64,000 bases of DNA from Pontederia crassipes. Taxonomy: Eukaryota; Streptophyta; Magnoliopsida; Commelinales; Pontederiaceae. Positions 23,702 to 34,922 of the stretch are shown in pieces. The notes under the pieces were generated by a model. It had not been told where the DNA came from. It ran no database searches and saw nothing but the letters and a program-made list of their open reading frames with translations. Made by a program: the position numbers and the translations under genes. The DNA is taken from NCBI GenBank assembly GCA_030549335.1, contig CM060194.1:15254171-15318170 (forward strand). The letters are read 5' to 3'. Position 1 is the first letter of the stretch, and each line of letters begins with the position of its first letter.

Positions 23702-25160
23702 ATGACATCGAGTGGATTTAGTTTTTCCGAAGGATAATCAATTAGTCGTCCTCTGCTTCTTAATACGTCAAATTTTGCTTATTGAAAAATTAGGATTCAA
23801 GCATACATATGTTCCATTGATATTGACATGTGGGATATTGTTCAAAAATATTATTATTTACATGAAAAATTACCTACATAGTCTACCAAAAAAGAAAATT
23901 TTTTTACAAAACTTGATTTGAAAGTCAAAAATAATTTTTATTGTGCTTTGGATTCAATGGAGTTTAATCGGATTTCTAGTTGTGAAAGTGCAAATGAGAT
24001 TTGGGAGAAGCTCATTGTTACTTACGAAGAAACGGATAAAATTAAGGAATCTAGATTATGATTCTTTCAAAATGTATGATAATGAATCCGTAAATGATAT
24101 GATTGTATGATTTAATGATATTTTAAATGGCTTAGCCTCCTTGAGCGAGTCAAGAATTAACCCCCAAAAGGTGAAAAATTTTCTGAGGTCTCTCTTCTCC
24201 AAATAGCATACAAAGAGGACCGTGATTAAAGAAGAAGATTTGAACAAACTATATTTTGATGATCTTATTGGTTCATTTCTAATTTATGAGATCGCAATCC
24301 AAAAATATGAAGAAAAAAGCCCTTCAAAAGAATACATTAGCATTGAAAAGCATACAAAAAGGAAAAAGACTCAAGTGAACGAAAAGAAACTCGCACGCTA
24401 CACAAGAAAACTAGATAAGTATTTCAAATTGGTAAAAAAGAAAGAGAAGAATGAGAAGTCAATCAGAAGATCATACAAACAACACAAAGAAGAGACATTT
24501 CAAAAAGGAAAAAAGAAAAAATATGAACAGTCAAGTGAAACAACTTATTCATCAAGTTCTTCTAGTGATAAATCATACCTATGCTTAATACTACACAACG
24601 ATGAGGTAAGTTCTAGTCCTTCAAATTCAAATAATGACTCATCAAGCACTTCTGAAGAAAAAAATTTCTTTATATATTAATAAAAAACTTTCCTATCTTA
24701 TAAAAAGGTAGTTTTCACTTAAAAGGAGAATAAAAAATTACTACAAATTGAAAAATTAAAAGAAGAAAAGAATACATATTTTGTGGAAAATGAAAACCTG
24801 AAACATGAAATTGATTCTTTGAAAATTACACATGCATGTGAAATTATAAAACTAACATGCTCTTTAGAAAAAGTAAAGAAGGAAAATACTCTTTTGAAAA
24901 ATTCACAAAATAAGACTAGCTCTTATGCAAAAAAAGATAATTCTAGGAAATATTTTGGACATAAAACTCTTCTTGGAAATCTAATCATTCATATAATAGA
25001 AAATCACATATTACATGTTTTCCAAGTAGATTTCATGGCCATTATGTTTATCAATGCAAAGTAGGAAAAACATTTCAACATGGAATGATATGGGTTCCAA
25101 AAAGATTCGTTACTAACAAAATTGGACCCAAAGAAGTCTGGATACCAAAGTTTAAATGAT
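23702..25160 (+). pseudogene. SIRE-type gag polyprotein, inactive
   Basis: The ATG at 23702 opens MTSSGFSFSEG, the usual SIRE gag start, and is followed by a TAA. After frame changes the gag core can be read: CALDSMEFNRISSCESANEIW, split at about 23943-24005, then VTYEETDKIKESRL. A lysine-rich reading frame follows (24222-24680, 152 aa) with a Ser/Asp-rich acidic end. A coiled-coil-like segment spans 24783-24950. The tail (about 25075-25160) reads GMIWVPKRFVTNKIGPKEVW, typical of SIRE just before the protease. The CCHC knuckle is not visible. It carries many stops. This part of SIRE gag normally forms the virus-like particle; here it cannot. Confidence 0.75.
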
Positions 25161-25900
25161 TGTTTTTTCAGGTGTGCCTCACATGTAAAGCAAAGGTTAT
25201 GGTAAAAGTATCATTTACTCAAATTGATTATACTCCTGCAATTTTTTTCATGGTTCTTAAGTATTAAACCTACCTTTTTATTTCTCTCAAAATTTCAAAA
25301 TCATCATTTTTTTGAAAGAAAATAGGAACATATAAAATTGAAAAAGAAAATTAGTCATAGTGATAGGGGGAGCATGTTAAAATATTTAAACTTGATTTTG
25401 ACATATCATTGATATCATTTTTGTATCAAAGTTTTATGCAATATTTTGATTCTTAATACATTTTTTTGCTTGTGGATTCCATAACCTCTAGATCAATTTG
25501 ATTTCATTTTACCATTATAAAATAGTCATAAATTTTTGGGGGAGTTATTTTTTGCATATTTTATAATTTTTTATGATGTAATACTTTACATATTTATGAC
25601 AAAAGGAGAGAATAATTTTCTTAAAAGACAAAGGGGGAATTACATATGGTTTCTTAAGTCCTTCATGTGAAAACTACTTTTTGATGAAACAAAAGTGGAA
25701 GAAATATAGGCGAAATATGATATGAATATAACTTTATATGAAAAGTGCCTTACAATTAGTATTTATGTGAATACCTATCATTGTAAGGAAAAGCTAAGTT
25801 TTAGGGGGAGTAAAATTGGTTTTACAAGATTTTACAACATTTTCGCAACTTATATGTTTTTTTATATTTCTCGGTTTGTCTTCACTAAAAAGGGATTGAT
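25161..25900 (+). mobile_element. SIRE-type 3' internal region after pol deletion
   Basis: The sequence continues directly from the gag tail into VCLTCKAK and then into noncoding AT-rich DNA with 'gatagggggagcatgtt', 'ctctagatcaatttgattt', 'gggggagtta' and 'agggggagtaaaatt' boxes. The same gag-tail-to-3'-region join occurs at 9755-9850. A purine-rich tract ends at 25900. Confidence 0.7.
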
Positions 25901-27115
25901 TGTTGAAGCAAAGTTTTAATGACATATAAAATTATATTTTGATGATACAAATCTCGAAAGATTAAAGTTAAATGTTTATGCACTAAAAGTTAAATGTATA
26001 TTTTGATGATAAAAGTTTAAATAAAAATGGACAACTTTATGCACTAAACTTTGATTTAATAATTGACTAAGATCTTATTAGATTCTGGATAAATAATAAA
26101 TATCAAAATTGTAGAGAATCTTGTAAGCTATCCATATAATATAATATTATCTCATTTGGATAACTGTGCAAAATGTTATATTCAAAATAGTGCAGGTCGG
26201 TCAACTTATCGGTCGAAGCAATGAAGGCAGAGCTTGTCCAATTCTACATCGAGATTATACTGATCGATTCATCGGCCGACCGACCAGCTCAATGGGTGAG
26301 ATAAAAAAATTATGAGACTATACCGATCGTCTGAACGGTCGATAGTCCAATCGACCGATCAAGCACAGATGCTGAAGAAATCACACAACAATCACATAGA
26401 CCGGTCAACTGGTCTAGCTGTGCAATCGACTGGTCCCCGAGTCAATGGCTATTTTTAAATGAGTAAATTGTGAAAAGATTTATGGACAACTTTTTCACAT
26501 ATTGAAACCTATAAAAGGAGTACCAAAACCTGAAGTAAAGACATCCATCCAAGCATTGAAGAAAAAACTTTAAGTTATCAAAAGAAGAATCTTTCTCTTG
26601 AAGTTATCATTATTGTTTCTTTTCTTTGTCTCTTCTCTTCTTGTGAGCATCTTATTGTAAAAGAGAGAAACAATTGTTCAGAAAAATTGAGAGAGCTTCT
26701 GTGTAAAAGATGTTCCATATCTTACCTTTTGAGCGATAGAAAAGATAAGCTTCCTAGGAGGAGAGGTGTGTCTTGCCTCTCGAAGCAGAGAAAATATGAT
26801 TGTATAAAGGGTTTTCTTCCTTACCCCATTTGAACTAAGGAAGTGTTTTAGTGGAATCTCCGACGATCTTGAGGTCGAGAAGTCGGAGCGAGGATGTAGG
26901 CCAAGGTATGGTCGAACCTCATCAACAACCACCTGTATTCTTGTGTTTGCATTCTCTCTCCCTCTCATTCTCATATTATGTTTGTGATCTGATTTAACTT
27001 GTTGTGATTTGAAGATTGTTTTAATGGATTTTAAGCTTCCGCCACGTATTTTATAAAATCGGTAATTTCAATTTTAAACACCAATTCACCCTCTCTTGAT
27101 GTCTTGGGATCCTAC
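25901..27115 (+). mobile_element. SIRE-type 3' LTR, complete
   Basis: It runs from TGTTGAAGCA to GGGATCCTAC, about 1215 bp. It carries a CGGTCGACC-type palindrome cluster (26190-26440), a CCTATAAAAGG TATA box near 26509 and the pyrimidine-rich 3' end shared with 23456-23647. Confidence 0.85.
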
Positions 27116-27849
27116 CTCCAGAGGGTACTTTACACTTTTCACTTAACTGTTGAGGCTCAACTAGCCCTCTTTTCATTTTCATTTTAACATTAAAATTATA
27201 TAGCATAATTATAAGTTCTAAAAAGACAATGTTTTCAATAAAGATGCAATTATAATCAAAACTAACATCATAGTAAATAATAGTGAAATTCATCATTTAA
27301 AAGCAAGTCCTTCTACTTAGCAATAAACTCAATCCAAATTCCAATGCTCTAGTGATACTCGATAAAAAGAAATAGTGATTAAATTTCATAGATTAAGCAA
27401 TGTTCTAAAAATAAAATTAAAGACAATAAAATAGTAAACAAGAAGAAATGAGATGACAATTTTTCTTTAATTTTTTTTTGAAATTTTCATAATTAGATGC
27501 ATGCCAAACAAAATAAGATGATCGACTCAAAATACTAAAATAAGATATGCCATGCAAATGCAAAATGAATTAAATCCCTCCCCCAAATTTGAACCTAACA
27601 CTGTCTTAGTGTTAGACTCGTATATAGACGAAATAGAAAAGACACGTGGTAAAGTGCAAAAGAAAGCAGAAACAACCCAAGCCTAGTGCATCCGCTCTGT
27701 CCGACGCTAGCGTGCTGCTAAGTCGGTGAGACGCTATCGCTGCTCTTGAAAGAACTCCTGTTGCTGGGTCTACATAGTTGTAAGAATGGCATGAAGGCTC
27801 GAGAAATCATACATTGGAGGTGGCAGAGGCGGGTGAGCATCCATCTATG
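27116..27849 (-). mobile_element. Athila-like 3' internal noncoding region
   Basis: Minus-strand landmarks follow the env-like ORF: a Pro-rich tail remnant, then AGACAGTGTTAGGTTC and TTTGGGGGAGGG (about 27615-27575). These correspond to the GGACAGTGTT and CTTGGGGGAG boxes at 1400 and 53575. It is cut at 27116 by the SIRE LTR. Confidence 0.7.
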
Positions 27850-28821
27850 CTAGTGGAGTAGAATAAGATGGTTTGGCATCTGCATCATAATACTTTGAAA
27901 GAGTAGGAGGTTACTCTTGTCCTGCTCTAAGTGCCGAGAAAAACAACCAGTTATCACATTTGAACACCATGATTCTATCAATGTCCATTGAAGAAACAGG
28001 GATGGAAGAATCTTTGAACTTGAATACATATCCCCCCATTCTTGAACCACCATCTTCATAGAACTAACAACTGTCATATCCAAGAAAATAGAACCTGATA
28101 CTCGTGTGGCGTGCTCCACATCAATCTCCAATCGGCGTGCAATTGGGGTAATCAAACTACCAATAGTGATTTTGCCTTTGTCTCGTGTGGCATTCGTCTG
28201 AAAGTGTTGTATCATGTAATACCCCATATCTATAATAACATTATGCAACATGGCCCACATAAAAAATAATTGAAATAAAGTAACAGACCTCTCACTATCT
28301 CCTCTCGAAAACAAGCCACATGATAAAATTTTGTGCACATATCTCAAAGTAGGGTTGTGAATACTCGTACTCTTAGCAACTTTCAAGTGCAGCTGACTCT
28401 CCCCTTTGATCTCTTTCCAAAATGTCGAGCCATTGAACTCTCTTTCCAAAAGCTGCTCACGTGTAAGAAACTCCCTATTATGCATCCCGAAACTAATAAC
28501 AGAAAACTTGTTGTCAGTATCAAAGGAATATAAGAATTCAATTCTGAGCCTCTCATAGTTGTTCCAGAAACTCGTGGCAAATGAGTACAAGCCAATGTTC
28601 CCACACATCATAAGCACATCATCATTCATATGGAACTCCGTCATAGTCACATTATGTAGAAATTGAGTGGGAACAAGTGGCAATTGTTCAAGTTTCCGTG
28701 CACAAACCTGTTGCTCCCTATCATGATACTCAATCTGAGCAATCAAGACATATGAAGGCTCTCCAAGTCTTGACTGCTTCCGGGGATGGCTCACGGACTT
28801 CTTTTGGCGCAGTTCGGACAT
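27850..28821 (-). CDS. Athila-type env-like / 'ORF-1' protein
   Basis: An uninterrupted 323-residue frame starts MSELRQKKSVSHPRKQSR. It belongs to the plant retrotransposon 'ORF-1/putative plant transposon protein' class. A basic N-terminus is followed by the conserved central region (LLEREFNGSTFWKEI at about residues 121-135; MIQHFQTNATRDKG then IGSLITPIARRL at about 203-233). The matching region in the broken copy at 14-1305 supports homology. The Pro/Ser-rich C-terminal tail seen there is out of frame here, so the protein is probably truncated. I see no convincing transmembrane segment, so 'env-like' describes its position rather than a shown function. It lies between an Athila-type gag remnant and the 3' noncoding region of the same element. 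Expression is unknown. Confidence 0.7.
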   Translation of the reverse strand: MSELRQKKSVSHPRKQSRLGEPSYVLIAQIEYHDREQQVCARKLEQLPLVPTQFLHNVTMTEFHMNDDVLMMCGNIGLYSFATSFWNNYERLRIEFLYSFDTDNKFSVISFGMHNREFLTREQLLEREFNGSTFWKEIKGESQLHLKVAKSTSIHNPTLRYVHKILSCGLFSRGDSERSVTLFQLFFMWAMLHNVIIDMGYYMIQHFQTNATRDKGKITIGSLITPIARRLEIDVEHATRVSGSIFLDMTVVSSMKMVVQEWGDMYSSSKILPSLFLQWTLIESWCSNVITGCFSRHLEQDKSNLLLFQSIMMQMPNHLILLH

Positions 28822-28979
28822 GATTATGAAGCTTCAGAACTCTATCACGGCCGTTCCTGTGTCTGTCACGGCTGTTCCAGGTCAAGGAAGGAATCTGTGG
28901 CCGTTCCCTTGTTCTTCACGGTCGTACTTGTACATGGTTCACTACCAAGCCGTATCCTCTAGCTTCGACGTGCAATCGT

Positions 28980-29640
28980 TGTGCAGTTGATCGATAGTCA
29001 AGCGGAGGTCACCGGAGTTTGCAAGGCAAAGGCGGCTGACAGCAGAAAAGTCGGAAGCACAGGACGTTGGCTAGAGCAGGACAGTGCCGACAGTAAAGTG
29101 CCACCCGACATTGGGGAAAATAGATCTGCTGGTGGCCAGAAGGTTCTTGAACAGAAGTTGCCACCTTACAGAGCATGGAACAGAGATGTGCTTGTTCGTT
29201 CGCAAAGATCGGCCGGCTGCTAGATCATGTGATCGTCTGAGCGCGAAGGCTGCTGACGGTAGAGAGATGGTGGTGGAGGCGGCTGAGCAGTCGCGGCCGG
29301 CGGCGGTGTCTCCTTGGCAGCTCGATTGCAGTCTGAGGTGTCGACGGCGGAGCAGTTGCGGCCGTCGGTGGTGTGCGATCCACGATGGCAGCGATGGAAC
29401 TAGGGCAAGGTGGCGACAAGCAACATGCATCACAGGGCGAGGCGAGTGCGACGGCGGTGGGATCGGCGATCTGAGCCAGAGGCGGTGGGATCGGTGTGTC
29501 TAAAGGTCTGCCAGCGTCGGCAAAGGCAGGAGGCGGTGGCGTGGACTCAAGGCGATCAGAGGTAGGCAGGGATTGAGATCGAAGTGTCGGTTGCAGGTGG
29601 CATGGGGGTGGAATTAGGGGTCACGCCCGTGCTGCTCATA
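28980..29640 (-). other. GC-rich island upstream of env-like ORF
   Basis: This roughly 660-bp stretch is strikingly richer in G+C and CpG (for example 'gcggccggcggcggtg', 'cgacggcggagcag') than the surrounding AT-rich element. Long open frames exist on both strands, as expected by composition alone. None has a recognisable domain. It sits between two clusters of CACGGCC motifs (28845-28930 and 29740-29910). It could be the element's own leader to the env-like gene or captured host DNA. Confidence 0.5.
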
Positions 29641-29862
29641 TGAAGGAAAAAGGGCGAACGGTCGGATGTGCTGTCCTCTTCGGGTTGCACCACGTGTCCT
29701 GCACAATAAAATAAAAGCGTGATAAATAGGTGCACGTATATTGGTCGTAACGGCCGTGCGCAGTCCTCAGAATGGCCGTGCTCAAGGGCATGCGCGCAAG
29801 TTTGGAACGGCCGTTCCGGATAGTGGCATGGCCGCTACGGAGGCGTTGAAGCTTTGAATAAC

Positions 29863-29880
29863 ATGGCACGGCCGTGCCAT
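29863..29880. repeat. Perfect 18-bp palindrome
   Basis: ATGGCACGGCCGTGCCAT equals its own reverse complement. It is one of a cluster of CACGGCCGTG-type motifs at 29740-29910. Confidence 0.9.
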
Positions 29881-30079
29881 GATAGAGGCACGGCCGTGAC
29901 AGTATCCTTCTGCGAGCAATATGCCAAGAAAAAAATCCTAACTAATCTATACTAAACTTTCAATGTTAACTAATCTAAATTAAAGAATCCAATACTAATC
30001 CTAATTAATGAAAACTAAGGGGATAAAAGTTTAGGAGTGTAGTTCTAAGTTATAGTCGTTAGCTTGACTTTTACTCTTT

Positions 30080-31060
30080 GGCTACATCAAGTGTTTGAAA
30101 GGGACTCGAAGTGAGCTTTTTCCATCTTACCTCTAATGTAATGCTTGAGATATTGTTCCTCCACTTTGAAAGAATTACCTAGATAATCTTGTGGAGCTTG
30201 GTACTTGGGCTTCTAATGCATAGAAATTTGTGATGTCTGAGGTGGTGATGGTGTGTTCCCTTCTATCAGTGAATGATTTGGAGGTAACTCTAGAATGCTT
30301 GAATTTTCTGAAGGCGGACTTCTTTTTCGCACTTGTCCATTTTCTATAATGTATTCACTTGTCTCCTTGACTCTCCATTGAGTAGTCCATATTTTCTAAT
30401 AATAATTTTTTCTTCGCCTTCGTCTTCCTGGATTGAAATATTGCAAGTGACATGGGCAAATAATGGGTGCAGACGTATCCACAATATTGTCCCTCGTGGT
30501 ATAAGACATTTTAGAGGCTAAGTCTTCAACTTTCTTCTTCAATACTTGAAATTTTGCCTGCAAGATATCAAACTTAACATTAAAATTTGTGGATTGAGGA
30601 GGAGAAGAATCAGTAACTAGTTGTTGATCTTTCAACTGTGCCAATTGTGATTATACATTGCTAATAAGTTGATCCTATTGTGTAAATCTTTTCTCTATAA
30701 CTCCAATCAATTGGCACAACTTTTCTTCGATGTTGGAATTTGACTCTGAGTGGGTAGATGGAGGAACCTCATTTTTCATTTGGATCTTAGCCTCCAATTG
30801 CTCTAATTGTCCCAGCAACTTCATAAAGACTTTTTCTTAAAGTTGAAATTTTTTTTCAACCATTGTCATAAACTTTAACGTCGTGTCTTAAATTATAGAA
30901 TTTCCTTATACCATGGGAATGAGTTGAATACTATTATTGGTAATTTGCGATATTTATGCTTCATGATCCTCAACCATCTTTCTATGTGCTTCTAGATAGT
31001 AATCTCTCGTAGTCTTAGATTTTGTTGTCATTTGAAGATATTCCATGATCACACAAGATA
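30080..31060 (-). pseudogene. Athila-type gag-like remnant
   Basis: Starting near 31050, the minus strand reads MEYLQMTTKSKTTRDYYLEA close to the expected gag start, about 110 bp after the primer-binding site. Low-complexity helical segments follow, including FDILQAKFQVLKKKVEDLAS (in 30396-30644), similar to FETLESKFYILEMKLQN at 52270-52350. It ends with EEQYLKHYIRGKMEKAHFES near 30150. Several stops interrupt it. No zinc knuckle and no pol follow, so a large deletion joins this gag-like piece to the region upstream of the env-like ORF. Confidence 0.5.
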
Positions 31061-31161
31061 AAAAAAAATGTGAAAGTACGTGAACTAAAAAGAATGTGTG
31101 GAATTTAATAGAACTCTCAATTAACAAGTAAAATAAAAATAAAAGTTAATAAACACCATCC

Positions 31162-31182
31162 TCAACGACAATGCCAAAAACT
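31162..31182 (-). other. Athila-type primer-binding site
   Basis: The minus strand immediately after the LTR end (ACATATCA) reads AGTTTTTGGCATTGTCGTTG. It matches the TTTTTGGCGCCGTTGCCGGG box that follows Athila and Tat 5' LTRs, with several C-to-T-type changes. Confidence 0.75.
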
Positions 31183-31550
31183 TGATATGTGTAAAATTGA
31201 TAGCAAACACTAGCAAGTGCACTACTCGCTCAAGTAACAAAGTGAATGAGTAGAGTTATCATTCCCACGATGACGGTTAATAACTTAGATTTTATTTTAA
31301 CCTTATTAGTTGATAAATTAAGAACATATATGATTTCATATGTTAATAAAAGTAAGGAAATGAATGATTACCTGGATGAATAATGATTTGATGATTAAAG
31401 CACCTAATTGTCACCACTAAAATGTAATGATTTTTCTCAACTTAGAATTAGTTAAAGTAATAACAAAGTGAATTCCCAAAATTAGTTAACCAATGTTTCA
31501 AGCTTTAACTACTATCTTATGAATAATTAGAATAAATCAATCCTTTCGGT
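31183..31550 (-). mobile_element. Athila-like 5' LTR, 3' part
   Basis: It is the end of the 5' LTR next to the primer-binding site, colinear with 22904-23170. It is separated from the rest of the LTR by the SIRE solo LTR. Confidence 0.8.
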
Positions 31551-31809
31551 TGTTGGGTAAAAGTTTTAATAACATATAAAATTATATTTTGATGAAACAA
31601 ACCTCAAAATATTAAAGTTGAAATGCTAAAAAAGTTTAAAGAAAAATGGATAACTTTATGCACTATGCTTTGATTAAATAATTATCACTGATATAATTAG
31701 TTTTGGAGAAAAGTGGAATGTCAGAATTGTAGAGAATTCTGTTAGCTTTCCATAGACTTAAGATCATCTAATTTGGATAACCGTGCAGAAAGTTATGATC
31801 AAAATAGTG

Positions 31810-32110
31810 CAGGTCGGTCAACCTATCGGTCGAAGCAAAGAAGGCCGGTCAAAATAGTCCGGTCGACCGATCTGAGAAACCGGTTGACCGATCAAGGCAT
31901 AAGCTGCGCAAATGAAAACTGCGAGACTGTACCGGTCGACAGACCGGTCGATACAGCGGTCGACCGATCAGTTCAACGGCTACAAATCAAAATTGCGAGA
32001 CTGTACCGGTCGAGACACCGGTCGAAGGACCAGTCGACCGATCAAGCGTAGAAGTTGAAGAAAACGAGCAACGATCATATAGACCGATCACCGGTCCAGA
32101 AGTGCGGTGG
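31810..32110. repeat. CGGTCGACCG palindrome cluster in SIRE LTR
   Basis: At least ten copies or near-copies of CGGTCGACCGATC and CCGGTCGA occur within 300 bp, between an A-rich upstream part and the TATA box. The same cluster occurs at 8280-8670, 10640-10860 and 26190-26440, and partly at 4160-4262. Confidence 0.85.
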
Positions 32111-32199
32111 ACCGGCCTCCGAGTCAAATGAACAGTAACAGTCAAATTTGAAGGAGGAATTTGTGGAATGATTTCTGGACGAATTTTCCACACATTGAA

Positions 32200-34922
32200 T
32201 ATCACGACCCCGGTTTAAACCTTGGTCTAACCCGCAAGTCGCGACATAATGCGATCGATAAAATTATTATAGCGGAAGCATCATATTATCATGTAGAAAT
32301 ATGTGAGATAAGGTTATCACACCATTGTTCACAACTCACTTATATTTAAACTCATAGCAAGTACACACTCTAATTCAAACTCATACATTTTAAAAGGTTT
32401 CTGAAACATTTAACTTTTACACACCACATAAAACATTAAGAGGAGTCACACATCCCCACAAAAAGACATCAAGAGACTAAGTCTTCAAAAGTGCTTCTAA
32501 TCCGATAGGGGATTTCCAAGCACGGCCATATGACTGGTCTACTGATCTGAAAAAGTGTTAAAATAACATTATAAGCAAACAACAACTCAGTAAGTTGAAA
32601 ACTCATAACCTATGTGTTACCACCTATTCAATTCAGATAAATTAATTTAGCATTTTAAAAACTTATAGGAAACAAGCTGACATCTTATTACTTATGAACA
32701 ATTATCATATAATGAAGGATACTATATCAAGTAATCTCAATGAATAACATCTTTAGCATATCATATAATGTCTCACATATTTGTTTTACTTCATATAACA
32801 TTTCACATATCATATCATGTATTATGTCATATCTATTATGTATCGTATCATATCACGTATCATGTCATATATCATATCATATCATGTATGCACGTATGCA
32901 TGATGCACATATCATATTACCAACTGGTCAGAGGAACATATTACCCGTAGGGTTTCATATCATCCCATATCATAGGGTACATTTCCTGCAGAAAACATAT
33001 CATCTCTGACCAGAGGCATCATATCATCTCTACCGGGAAACATATATTATCCCATAGGATACCATATCATCCCATAAAAATGGGGTACCTTTCCTGCATA
33101 AGACATATCATCCCGGCAGAGGAAATGCAATGCATGACAGATAATATGCATAATGCATGCATTAACCATATCATATCACTTAGAACACATATCATATAAT
33201 TGTATTAAAAGTAATTCACTCACCTTTTTTATCATATAGAACATATAGTCAAATCAAATGACATTCCAAAGGACATAACAAGAGTTATAACAATGATGGG
33301 TTACTTCTAGTGCACCTTGGTACACTAGGAATTCGTGTGGTGCTAGAAATATCATGTATAATAATAATTAAACATGTGATATTAATACAATTATAATTTT
33401 TGCATCGTAACAGTCTTCATAAAGCCTAATCCTCTGGAAATTTTCCATTTAAGGTATATTTTATAAGGGCTCTAAAAATTTCATCAAGACAATCATATTC
33501 TTCACCTACCCAGTTTGCTGACAGATTGAGTGGTGTCAGTTGTAAAATTCATAACTTTTAGAATACTTACGATAATTAAGTAATTATAATTTTCCACGAA
33601 ACTAGACTTCCAAAGGTTTAACCCATATAAATCTCATAATTTTATTGCTCATATATAGTTCTCAGAAAATTCAGAGATTTACCTCTGTTCTCTTCTACTT
33701 TTCTGTTCTGACAGACTGAGTGAGGTTCACTTTAAAACTCATATATTTCGTTGTACATGGTCTATAAACGTGATTCCACTTGGATTACAAAGATATCTTT
33801 AGCATATTTAATCCACATAAATTTCATATATTACGAATAAGCATTTAAATTACCATAGTATTTACAATTCAGACTACTCATCACAGAAAAAAGAAAAGGC
33901 GACTGGGAGTAATTGATTCATAACTTTTCACATACAAATCTAATTAACCTGATTCTAGATCCTGTGGAAGGTAGACTCAATAAGGTTTGAACCTATTAAA
34001 TTTCATAATTTTTGAAGAACTATAAGATGCCGAGAACATGTAGACAACTTTCAGATAGGGTTTGGTGTCCAGCAAAGAGGAAACATCATATAGGTGAATT
34101 AGGGTTTGATCCACACCTCAAGAACATGAACATAGAAGCACAAAGAGATCTTGGAGGCTCAGGAGAACAGAGTTCCATCTGAATTTTATAAGGATAATTC
34201 ATAGAAATGGAGTAGACAACTTACCTAGATGAAACCCTAGCAAGAAACCCTTGATTTGTTGTTAAAATCCCTCGTTTTCTCTTTAGTCTTTACCTCCTCC
34301 TCTTGTTGTCCTCTTCAGCTGAGTTTCGTGTGATTAGGATAGGTGTCCAGATGGTAAGAAGATGAGGATTGCCACCTTATATAGTAAGCAAACCGACCTA
34401 AGGTCGGTTGTAGGCAAAATCCTCAAAGTACCCTTGAAGTTGTCCTTATCCTCAAAGTAAATGGCTTGACATTTCCTTTATTTATTTTATTTATTCATTT
34501 ACTTAAGACATTACATGTAAATAAGAAACTACCCCCCATTTGGATTCAAATAAAATATTTAGAAAAATAAATAACTAAGGAATCGAAATCTAAATTTTTG
34601 TCCGAAGAACAAAAACCGCGATTTCACAGATTTTTTGATTTTGTGTCTACGTTTTACTTAACTCATACACCTCCTAAAAATTCTTAAAAATCACTTTTAG
34701 AATCCTTTCATAAATAGGAACAATTATCGGGACTTTAATTTTCTAAATTTTCACTTTTCCGAAAGTCACATTTTCATGCCTTAAGTAAATTTCCATCGCT
34801 TTCGCACTTCAGTTGATATTGAAATGTAAGTCTTAACATCACATTCATAGAAATTATCAATAAGATAAAATAACATAACATTCATACAACTAATCATACA
34901 TAGTTAACTTAGGGATATTACA
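32200..34922 (+). mobile_element. Chromovirus-type solo LTR
   Basis: A 2723-bp insert starts TATCACGACCCCGG and ends GGGATATTACA. It is flanked by the 5-bp duplication TTGAA (32195-32199 and 34923-34927). The terminus TATCACGACC looks like the TGTCACGACC of this LTR class with G changed to A. It holds a 'catatcat' low-complexity array (32790-33190), repeated 'catcccat' and 'cctgca' boxes, and a TTATATAG TATA-like box near 34377. No internal coding region is left, so it is a solo LTR. Confidence 0.85.
32790..33190 (+). repeat. CATATCAT low-complexity array
   Basis: Irregular repeats of 'catatcat', 'atcatgtcatat' and 'tcatccca' lie within the chromovirus-type LTR. They explain the poorly conserved open frames there. 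Confidence 0.75.

Larger units (their letters stand above)
23456..27115 (+). mobile_element. SIRE-type gag-only copia element
   Basis: It is nested in the Athila-like element. It comprises the last 192 bp of the 5' LTR (23456-23647), a primer-binding site, a broken gag, a direct jump from the gag tail to the 3' noncoding region (pol absent), a purine-rich tract near 25888, and a full 3' LTR. The missing 5' LTR part and missing host DNA point to a deletion at the left junction, so no target-site duplication remains. Confidence 0.8.

Noticed and set aside
24222-24680. Lysine-rich 152-codon open frame as a host nuclear protein gene
   Set aside because: It lies in order between the copia primer-binding site and the SIRE gag tail and continues the gag frame, so it is retrotransposon gag.
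29071-29503. Long overlapping frames in the GC-rich island as genes
   Set aside because: Open frames on both strands are expected at this base composition, and no domain or homology is recognised.
32740-33009. His/Ile/Ser-rich frame as a gene
   Set aside because: It is a translation of the CATATCAT low-complexity array in an LTR.
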